From: Nephromyces sp. MM_2019
Taxonomy: Eukaryota > Apicomplexa > Aconoidasida > Nephromycida
Direction of reading: 5' to 3'
Assembly: GCA_015657535.1 (NCBI GenBank)
Contig: JADHZB010002046.1
Location: 1 to 17,701, forward strand
Length of the DNA stretch: 17,701 bases
This document shows, piece by piece, positions 1 through 9,383 of this stretch. A program made the translations under genes and the position numbers. A model generated the notes under the pieces. That model had not been told where the DNA came from. It ran no database searches and saw only the letters and a program-made list of their open reading frames with translations. The number at the start of each line of letters is the position of its first letter. Within the stretch, counting starts at the first letter, position 1.

Positions 1-90
<90 letters not shown>
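1..90. repeat. (AC)45 microsatellite at the left edge
   Basis: An uninterrupted run of 45 AC units starts at the first base, followed by a degenerate CA-rich tail to about 155. If it belongs to the plus-strand gene whose last exon may lie at 203, it is part of that gene's last intron. The window edge inside the repeat suggests an assembly break. Confidence 0.98.
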
Positions 91-92
<2 letters not shown>

Positions 93-202
93 CTACCCAC
101 GGGCCCCCACACACCACACCAGCACGCACGCACACAGCGACACATACACCCACAAAATTGTACTTTTTTCTAACTAAAACCTTTCGAATTTTCCTTTTAT
201 AG

Positions 203-266
203 ATACAAGGAGATTCTCCCGGAAGACTATGCAAAGCTTGTGGCTCAGCGGGCTTTTCAAAAATAA
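203..266 (+). CDS. Probable terminal exon of an unidentified upstream gene
   Basis: A pyrimidine-rich acceptor (TTTTCCTTTTATAG, ending at 202) precedes a short open frame. After one split-codon base, the frame encodes YKEILPEDYAKLVAQRAFQK and stops at TAA (264-266). The composition is ordinary protein-like, unlike the CVCV/HTHT translations of the surrounding TG/CA repeats, and the predicted peptide is a charged helix. I do not recognise the family. The rest of the gene would lie left of the window, with an (AC)n-containing last intron. The alternative is chance: an acceptor-like site followed by 20 codons is weak evidence by itself. Confidence 0.4.
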
Positions 267-968
267 CTTTAACAAGCTTCCGCTGCTTTAACCCTCTTGT
301 TCTTCGCTGATATATATAATCTGTTTGCGTATATGTGTGTGCGTATGAGTGTGCGTGTGCGTGATGCTTTCTTCATGTGTTTTTGCTTGTTTTTGTGTGT
401 ATTATGGGGGAAAAAGGCTTTTCTTGAAGTCCACCGTGAATATACAGGCTGTAAAGGCAGCTCCTTTATAAGAAGCTAGTGTAAGTACATTGGATACTCA
501 ATAGTCGCATCTACATTACAGCTTAGCTGTTATTTCCGCCTTACTGCAGTTAAAAGCGCCTAAAACAGCAGTAGTGTACATATACCCCTGTTTCTGATAG
601 ATACACACAGAAACACGATGCAGGTGAGGCGTTGTGCAATAATCATATGCAAAACTTATCTCGTGCAGGGAGTGTGCGTGTCCCACTCTGGGGATTAGCG
701 CATTCGAAACCAACACAATATACGCGAGTAAATAAGCTATGAGATGACGCTTCTTACTCAGCCATATTCACACACACATACGCATTTTATGCCAATCAAA
801 TCCCTTTAAACTTTCGCCCACACACGAAATCAACGTCTATCACATCTCTTTACACTTTCACACACATGCACTCTCAAAAGCACAGCTAAGGCTTGGCTCA
901 TTTCTAAGATTTTTTGCTATTTTGAGACATTTTTGCACTCGATTTTACCACTATTCTTAACTTTTGCA

Positions 969-980
969 GTGTATGTACAC
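969..980. repeat. Dispersed palindrome GTGTATGTACAC (copy 1)
   Basis: The core extends to GCAGTGTA-TG-TACACTGC at 966-983, which is perfect 8-bp arms around a 2-base centre. It follows a T-rich stretch ending in TTTTGCAG, so it also looks like a splice acceptor. The other full copies are at 6538, 6967, 10762, 13471, 14001, 16854 and 16943. Confidence 0.8.
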
Positions 981-1112
981 TGCCTATAGAAGAGCATATT
1001 CTGAAAGTAGAGTATAGATAGGCTAATTTTTGTGTTTGTGGCTATTTTGAGGCTTCAATTTCCTGCTATAAACCTAATCCACCTATAGTAGCCATAAAGT
1101 GTTTGTGTGCGC

Positions 1113-1236
1113 GATGGGTAAAGCTGTTTTATGTAAGTGTGTGTAGGTGGTATCTTGATGTCTTTATGTCTGCGTGATAAGTAAAGCTGTGCTACGATAG
1201 TGTGTGCAGGTGGTGTCTTGATGTGCTTGCGTGTCT
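1113..1236. repeat. 62-bp imperfect tandem duplication
   Basis: GATGGGTAAAGCTG at 1113 recurs as GATAAGTAAAGCTG at 1175. The shared AGGTGGTRTCTTGATGT segment follows each at the same spacing. This is a diverged two-copy minisatellite in the TG-rich spacer. Confidence 0.75.
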
Positions 1237-2744
1237 TCCTGTATGTGCATTATGAGAAAGGGCTTAAATCTTGCTGTGCTTTGATGTTCTAAGTCCCTAT
1301 TGTGTGCTTGGATCGATTTTATTGCGCGCCTTAGCAGCCTTGGCAGCGTGTGTGTGTGTGCTTCTATGTGTTATGTGTGTGCTCCCATGTCATGTGTGTT
1401 CTTGTGTCTGTGCGCTTCCATGTCATGTGTGTTCTTGTGTGTGCTTCCTTTTGGTATGTGTGTTTTTCTCCACATCTTTATAGCTAGGCTATAACCACTA
1501 GCTTCCAAGGAATGCGCACTAATCCGCTCTTAGACTCTTTGCCTCTAAGCTTTCCTGATCAAACTAGGGGGATGATTTTGAGGATTTCAAAGAGGTCCTA
1601 GCTCTCCACAGATTCAGCTGCTTATACCTCTACTTTCTCAATGAAAGCCTTCCCACACACACACACACACTTTGTTTGGAGTGAAGTATAGCGAACAAGC
1701 GGTGTACGCACACCCCTCTTTAAAAGAGTTTAGCTGCTTGCTGCAGGCTTATGTAGGAAGAGGTAAATGAAGCTCATGAGGCTGTGGAGACTTAAGAAAT
1801 TCCCTCATTGCGGTCGCATTCAAAGTGAGAAGATAATTGGATAATAGAGTGTGCTATCGTTGAGTGACAGTAGATTAATTGTGTGTGCGTGCGTGTGTGT
1901 TTTAGTAGTTGAGAAGGGCAGAGTAAGCTTGTTTGTTGGGAGTGACGGTAGAGGGAATGTGTATTTCGACTACTGAGACTAGTCTGATCCTGTGTGTTTC
2001 TACCTATGGCTAATCTGATCCTGTGTGTATTGACAGATGCTTCGCTAAGCTTATAACTCAGAAAGACTATTGTGTGTAAAGCCTTCATTTCTTGAAGTAT
2101 ACCCTAAACCTTTAATGCAAAGTTTGCCAAAAACTCTCGCACACACACAGGCGAGGAAAGACCGGCATTTAAGGAAGTGAAAGATTTAGGCATGCACTGA
2201 GCACACAGTGTTCATACAACTTTAGCAACACACAGGCTACGTAACAGAGGACTTTGCCTTGCCACACACAAGGAGTGCCTGCGTGCAGATCGCAGAAGGC
2301 AGCAAAAGCCCCGACACACTGCCTATGAGTTCGCACACCACTAAAGAGTAGCTCACTTACCTGGGTAATTACAAATACAGAACAACGTTGCCGTGCTCCA
2401 ATTCCTATCGTTATCCCAAATTCGATTCACACACACACGCACGAGATGTCTTGATTCACACGGCTATATGAGAGACACTAGCTTAAGCTTATACTAGCTT
2501 TGTTCTCACACATGCACACATTAGGCTTAAGGTAGTACACACAGAGAGAGTAAGTCGCTTCTCATGAGTGCAGCAACCTAGCTCACACACAAAGGCTTAA
2601 ACATGCACACACATTACCCTGAGCCCCACAATAGCACACTCACCCACGCATATCCTAGTTTCATATGCACACACACAGAGATGTCCTAGTCTCGTGTGCA
2701 TACACACACAGAAGCTTAAGTTTGTGTGCACAAACACACACAGA

Positions 2745-2945
2745 GGTTGGAATGCTCTGATACAACAGCCTACTGTATCCACGGGATCAACTTAGCAGGC
2801 GCGCTCGTCAGCATGCTTCCTCTTATTTTCGTGGATATGCATAAACCAGCAAAGTCTCCCCCGCTTTCCGCACACACGTTGCTTAGCGGCCTCATATCTG
2901 CCCTCGCTTTCGCTAGTTTCTTCTCTCAAAACCTAATTTATCGCA
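2745..2945. other. Unique-sequence island between CA repeats; coding status unresolved
   Basis: About 200 bp of non-repetitive DNA lie between CA-rich flanks and are open on both strands. The plus frame, within 2726-2989, gives a hydrophobic peptide containing INLAGALVSMLPLIFVD and LISALAFASFF. The minus frame, entered after an ATTAG acceptor-like site near 2937, gives LREETSESEGRYEAAKQR and then meets a GTGTGTG that could be a donor. Neither peptide belongs to a family I recognise, and either could be chance. Confidence 0.2.
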
Positions 2946-3463
2946 CACACACACAGTGCATCACGCACAGTCCATTGCACACACATTAGTACGCACATAC
3001 ACATACATACCGCATTACACACACGCAGAAAGCAGTTGCAGACACGCACATCTACACAGATCAGCGTACCCCCAACCCACACTCACCCTCATCCCCACAC
3101 ACATGAGCGCGCTCACACACATGCCCCACACACACACACACACACACTACCGCCGTCTACTATATACCTCCATTATGCTTTCCACCCCTCTAAAAATCTC
3201 CAACCGAACTCCCTGTGTTCACTTAGGGGCAGCTCCATTCACTTCGTCTCCAACTGCTCATGCAGCCTCTACACACACAAATATCATCTCCCCCCCCCAA
3301 GCCACGCCCCCCTCTACCCCCTCAATTTGAGATTTTCCCCTTCTACCGCGTCAAAAGTTAAGAAACCCTAAAACCTTTGAGGATTACTTGGAGATCTCAA
3401 AAACCCCCTCTCTCTTTGTGAAAAAAGTTTGTGTGTGTCTGTGTGGTGTATGTGTGTCTATAG

Positions 3464-3910
3464 TGATACAATGAGTGTGTGTGTGTGTATAGTGATGCAG
3501 TGAGTGTGCTGTGATACAGTGAGTGTGTGTATGTGTATAGTGATGCAGTGAGTGTGCTGTGATACAGTGAGTGTGTCTGTCCTGTGTTTTGCAGTGTGCT
3601 TATAGTGATGCAGTGAGTGTGTGTGTGTGTATAATGAGTGTTTGTTATAATAAAGTATGTGTGTGTGTGTAGTGATAAAGTGTGTGTATGTTGTGATGCA
3701 GTGTGTGCGTATTGTGATTCAGTATGTCTGTGTATTGCGCTGCAGTGAGTGTGTGTTGTGATGCAGTGTATATCTGTGTGCTGTGATACAGCGCGTGTGT
3801 GTGGGTTTTATGACACATTGTGTGTGTGTTGTGATGCAGTGTATATCTGTGTGCTGTGATACAGCGCGTGTGTGTGGGTTTTATGACACATTGTGTGTTG
3901 TGATGCGGTG
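3464..3910. repeat. TG-rich minisatellite with a 73-bp tandem duplication
   Basis: The motif GTGAT(A/G)CAGTGAGTGTG recurs many times from 3464. A longer unit starting GTGTGTTGTGATGCAGTGTA at 3751 is repeated at 3824 (73 bp) and starts a third time at 3893 after a slightly shorter second copy. The array lies 0.7-1.1 kb upstream of the CCT6 start codon, in its presumed promoter or 5'UTR intron. Confidence 0.85.
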
Positions 3911-4518
3911 CGCGTGTCTGTGTGATATCTCTGTATGTATCAGTATGTGTGTGTAAATTTTAGTGCTCATCTTGCTACGGATATCATTTTCTATATAGTT
4001 ATTAGTATGAATGTGTGTGTATCATTGGGAAAGTTTGTGCATTCTATAAATGTGTTTATATGCGTGTTTGCATGTGTGTGCGTGCTTATGTGTGTATATG
4101 CTTGTATAAGTGCATGTCTTTGTTTGTCCATGCGTGTGTGTGTATATATGCATATGCATGTGTGTAAGTGTTTGTGCGTATATGCCTCTGAATTGGTCTA
4201 TGCATGTCTTTGTGTCTAGGCATCTATGTACGTGTCTATGTGTGCATATTTTTTCTGTGTTATACATGTGTGCATCTATGATATATCTTTGTGTGTATAA
4301 GCATGCATATGCATATATCCGTGTGTGTGCTTATCACTCTACATATGCCTAATGTGTGTGTGTGTGGTTCCATGTGCCTTGTGTGGGTGTGTGCTTCCAT
4401 ATGCCTTGTGTATGCGCGTGCTTTCATGTAGTGTATATGCGAGCTTCCATATGGTGTGTGTGTTTGTGTCCGATTTGATGAGTTGGTGTGTGTGTGTGTG
4501 TGTGTTTATCTACTAGTG

Positions 4519-4560
4519 CATAATTTTTTGCTTTTTTTCTGCTTTTTTCTGTCTTCTTCA
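4519..4560 (+). other. Likely 3' splice site of a 5'UTR intron of CCT6
   Basis: A strong pyrimidine tract ends in TCTTCTTCAG at 4560, nine bases before the CCT6 ATG. It resembles the acceptors of CCT6 introns 2 and 4, which also end CTTCAG. This implies a non-coding first exon upstream, in or beyond the TG-rich DNA of 3420-4500. I cannot place that exon or the transcription start. Confidence 0.5.
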
Positions 4561-4569
4561 GGTTTGAAA

Positions 4570-7500
4570 ATGGCGGTTAGTATGCTTAACTCCAAGGCGG
4601 ACGTTCTACGTTCGTTGGCAGCCTTTAATGCCAACGCAATAGCAGCCAAAGGCTTACAGGATGTTTTGAAGACAAACTTGGGGCCAAACGGTACCATGAA
4701 GATGTTAGTTGGAGGAGCTGGTCAGATCAAGATCACAAAGGATGGTAAGCGTGTGTGTGTTTGTCAGTTGGTGTGTGCGCATCGTTCGGTTGGTGCGTGT
4801 GTGTGGGTTGGTTAGTGTGTGTGTGTGTGTTTATGTATGCGTGTGTATGTGCATGTATGTGCGTTTGTGTATGCGTGTGTATGTGTGTTTATGTATGCAT
4901 GTATGTGTGTCTGTGCTGTGTGTATGTGTCTGTGCTGTGTGTGGCCACACACCACACTTTTCATGAGCTTACCCACGCTCAACATTTTTGATGAGGGTTT
5001 GCCACCGCACCCTCACATTTGTCATGAGGTTACCCTGAACCCCCCTCGCACTTTTCATGGGATTATATCTCTCCCCCCCCCACCCACCACACCACCACCC
5101 CCCTCCCTTCTCTGCCTTGCAAGGTAACGTACTACTCCACGAGATGCAGATTCAACACCCAACAGCCTCGATGATTTCCAGAGCTTCGACTGCTCAGGAT
5201 GACATCACAGGCGACGGAACTACTTCGAATGTCATCATCATCGGCGAGCTTCTTCAGCAGTGCGAGCGCCTCATCTTTGATGGTGTGCATCCTCGCCTCC
5301 TCTGTGATGGGATAGACTTGGCTAGAACAGAGGCTTTGAAATATGTCAATGAGGTGTGTGTGGGAATGTGGGTGTGTGTGGGTGGGTGTCTAGCTCTCTT
5401 TGTGTGTATGTCTTTCTCTCCGTATGTTTGTGTCTACCTCTCTGTGTGTGTCTACCTCTCTCCCACTATCTCTCCTGCATCTCTCGCTCCCTTTTCCACT
5501 CTCCCACTTGCTACCCCTCTCCCTCTCTACCTCTCTCGCTCTGCCACTCTCTCTTCCGCTCTCGCACTCTCTGTGTGTGCTCTCTAGCTGCCTCACTATC
5601 GTGTGTGTGTTACTGCTCTTCAGCTAAAAGATGGAGTTACTGGAGAGGCCTCATCAAACACTGAGCTTCTCCATAAAGTCGCTCAAAGTTCTCTTCGTAC
5701 GAAGCTGCCTTCCTCGCTAGCTGATCAGTTGACTGATATAGTCGTTGAAGCAGTAAAACTCATTAAAAAGCCTGACGAGCAGATTGATCTTCATATGATA
5801 GAGATAATGCATATGAAACATAAGCTAACCAGTGAGACCAGGCTCATTCGGGTATGTTGGTGTGTGTGTATCTATGCTTCCTCTTTGATGTGTTTTGGTA
5901 TCCATGGATGTGTGAGATGATTCGTGTGATAACTTATGTGCTCACTCTGAGTGTATGTGTGTGTGTGTGTGTGTATCTATGCTTCCTCTTTGATGTGTTT
6001 TGGTATCCATGGATGTGTGAGATGATTCGTGTGATAACTTATGTGCTCACTCTGAGTGTATGTGTGTGTGTGTGTGTATATTGTAGCGAGTAGATATATC
6101 TCTAGTGTACATTTTTCGCCCCTCAGATTGTATGCTTTCTTCTCGCTTACTAACTCTATGGCCAATGGCACTTCTGCTCCATCTCTGCTTTTTCTGATGT
6201 TTTTGATGGAAATTATCATACATTCCATCTTTTTCTCGCTTTTTTCGAGGTTTTTGTATATGTTTCTCTCACTGAGCCTATTCTAACTTGTGTGTATTGT
6301 TGACTGTATATGCGCGCGCAGGGTATGGTGTTTGATCACGGGTCTAGACATCCAGATATGCCAAAGAGGTTGGAGAAATGCTACATTCTGACGTGTAATG
6401 TGTCGCTAGAGTATGAGAAGTCTGAGGTGAGTATATACGAGCGATGAGGCTGATTTTATAGGAATGCTTTTGTGAAGATTTGTGGCTTTCACTGAAGTTT
6501 GATGACTGTTTTAAGTGGTTGTGTAGACTATGTTGGGGTGTATGTACACCTGAGATGTGGTGTGTGTGTTTCGATTTGCCGTTTAGCATATGTTGGGGTA
6601 TATCTTCATCTTATATTTTGTGTGCATTTGTGTTTCATACTGCTATTGTTTGCTTCTTCAGGTGCATGCAGGTTTCTTCTACTCTTCTGCTGAGATGAGG
6701 GAGAAACTAGTGCTGGCTGAGAGGAACTTCACAGACGAAAAAGTTATGAAGATTATAGACTTCAAAAGAAAAGTCAGCAGTTTGAGATTCATACCTTTTG
6801 ACAGTTTCTAGCATATCTTGTTTGTTGGATGTTTGTTTCCTGTTTTTCTTCCTCTTCCTCGTTTTCCTGTTCTTTTTCCTCTTCCTCTTCTTTTTGAAGT
6901 TTTTTTTTCCTGAGAAACTTGTATCTTTTGCTTTTCAACTCTGCTTCTAATTTTTTTTAGCTTTCAGTGTACGTACACCCTGCTGTTTTAGCGATGATTT
7001 TGTGTGCGTTTTGTAGTTGTAAATTGCTATAGATGAAAAAAACAAAGAGATGAAGATAATCAAAGCTAATATATGGCAGTAGAAAAATTGATGAATAACA
7101 AGATGAAGTAGTATAAAAATATCATCTTCTTCTGCCTCTGTCTCTTCTCTTTGACAGTATATCGATCCTGTAGGCTACAGTTTGGTGGTGTTAAACCAGA
7201 AAGGTATTGATCCTCCTTCTCTGGATCTCATGTCTAAGGATGGCATCATGGCATTGAGGAGGGTAAGGTGGAATCAGCCTCTAAGAATTCTCATGTGTGT
7301 GTGTGGGTGGGATGTGTGTGTGGGATGTGTGTGTGTGTGGGTTGTGTGTGTGGGTTGTGTGTGTGTGTGGGTTGTGTGTGTGGGATGTGTGTGTGGGTTG
7401 TGTGTGTGGGATGTGTGTGTGTGTGGGTTGTGTGTGTGTGTGGGTGGGATGTGTGGGTTGTGTGTGTGTGTGGGTGGGATGTGTGTGTGGGTGTGCTGAT

Positions 7501-9346
7501 GTGTTGAATGTATGTATGTGGACGTGTATGTGGTTTTTTCAAGCTTACTGAAGCCTATCGTAGTGTTTCCTTCATCTAGAGACTCGTGCTGCTGGCTTTC
7601 GCTACTGCTCGTGTGTGTGTGTTGCGCATGAGCTCTACAAATACTCGGTAGTCGAGTGTATATGAAATTTCTTCAGAGGGTGGACTTACACTTCATTTAC
7701 TGCTGTTTCTGCGATGGGATCTTCTGCTTGCGCTGTGGGTATATTAAGAGGATATTTACAATTCCATTTTCCGGCGGACTGAATTATATGCTTATGCATC
7801 GCTTCATGCAACACACACACCGCACATTGAAGCACGCACACACAAACATGGAAGCACTCATACACATACTGAATGGAAGCACACACACAAGCTATATGGA
7901 AGCACACACACAAGCTATATGGAAGCACACGCACGCACTGCATGTAAGTATACACACACCCCAAGACATCAACACACACCAACTCACACACATGCACTAA
8001 CTAACTAACGTACACACACACTTCCCCCTTCAGTTAAAGCGTCGCAACATGGAGAGAGTAACTCTTTGCTGTGGAGGAGAGCCACTCAACAGCCTAGATG
8101 ATATGACGATGGAAGACCTAGGCTATGCTGATCTAGTCTATGAGCAAATGCTAGGCGATGAGAAGTATACGTTTGTGGAGGGTGTGCGAAACCCTCTTTC
8201 GTGTGCTATACTTTTGAAGGGCCCTACAGATCACGCGATAGCTCAGGTGAAGGATGCTGTGAGAGATGGTTTGAGAGCTGTGAAGAATGCAATTGAAGAT
8301 GAAGCTGTACTGCCTGGAGGAGGCGCTTTTGAAGTGTATACTTACTGCAAGTTGATGGTAAGTGTGTGTGTGAAGGGGGAGTAAGATGTAGGTGTGTGTG
8401 TGTGTGTGTGGGAGTGGGAGGTAAGTAAGATGCAGGTGGGTCTATGCGGGAAGGGGGGTGAAATGTAGGTTTGTGTGTGTGGGAGTGGGAGGTAAGTAAG
8501 ATGCAGGTGGGTCTATGCGGGAAGGGGGGTGAAATGTAGGTTTGTGTGTGTGGGAGTGGGAGGTAAGTAAGATGCAGGTGGGTCTATGCGGGAAGGGGGG
8601 TGAAATGTAGGTTTGTGTGTGTGGGAGTGGGAGGTAAGTAAGATGCAGGTGGGTCTATGCGGGAAGGGGGGTGAAATGTAGGTTTGTGTGTATGAGAGTG
8701 TAGGGTAAGATTTAGATGTGTTTGTGGGGGAGGAAGGGCTGAAATGCACGTGTATAGTGTGTGGGGGGGGGTTAAGTTGCACGTGTGTGTATCCCGAGGG
8801 GGGGTAAGTTGTACCTGTATGAAAGATGTGGGGAGGGCCATGTGTGTGGAGGGATAAGATATCCATGTATGTGAAATTTTTGTTTCTGGATGCATAAGAT
8901 ATACTTTTGTGTGTGACATCCATGTGCTTGTGGACTCGTATTTGTGTGTGTGTGTGCTCTTGAACATCCTCTATCAACCCCTCTGCCCCCCTCATCCATC
9001 TCAGCCTGCTAGCCCCCCAAGTCATCCCTTTTCTCGCATCCTTTCTTTCCTCCTTCTGGCTACCCACACACCTTGAACTTTACTTAAAATCGCACACACA
9101 TTGATGTACGTATGTTCTGTGTGTGCTTATTCATCTGCAGGATTATAGGAAGTCCGTTCCTGGAAAGGCTAAGCTAGGAGTTGAAGCCTTTGCTAATGCG
9201 ATGCTCGCTATACCTAAGAACTTGGCAGCAAACTCAGGCTTTGACGTTCAGGAGTGTGTTTTGAAGCTAATCGACGAGTATGAAACTTCAAAGGTCCCTG
9301 TGGGTCTTGATTTGCTCACTGGAGAGCCTATGAGTCCTAAGTTGCA

Positions 9347-9383
<37 letters not shown>

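Larger units (their letters stand above)
267..3419. other. TG/CA-rich intergenic DNA with no gene I can support
   Basis: About 300-2000 is mostly TG-rich on the plus strand, and about 2100-3170 is mostly CA-rich, with short unique islands between. Open frames here are mostly repeat translations, because TG/CA alternation contains no stop codon. Items inside are a full palindrome at 969-980, a 62-bp tandem pair at 1113-1236 and a unique island at 2745-2945. A minus-strand donor-like CAG/GTAAGTGAG lies near 2350-2361, but I could not build an exon chain to it. The stretch 3160-3420 is C-rich and ends in pyrimidine runs. Confidence 0.6.

Noticed and set aside
2350..2440. Minus-strand exon with donor CAG/GTAAGTGAG and peptide IGARQRCSVFVITQ
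   Set aside because: The donor is good, but the frame has a stop just upstream, the acceptor is poor and no adjoining exon was found.
3355..3380. Telomere-like AAACCCTAAAACC
   Set aside because: There is only a single degenerate unit here and another near 2100, with no tandem array.
6790..7160. Exon 5 of CCT6 ending later, at the TTTGACAG repeated at 6798 and 7150
   Set aside because: Joining at the repeated word shifts the frame and destroys the conserved NQKGID exon.
7268..7551. Long Cys/Val/Trp/Gly and His/Thr open frames on both strands
   Set aside because: They are translations of GT/GGG repeats within CCT6 intron 6. TG/CA alternation has no stop codon in any frame, so such frames arise automatically.
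8513..9067. 184-codon minus-strand frame rich in His, Thr and Pro
   Set aside because: It is the complement of the 71-bp minisatellite in CCT6 intron 7 and its repeats follow that period.
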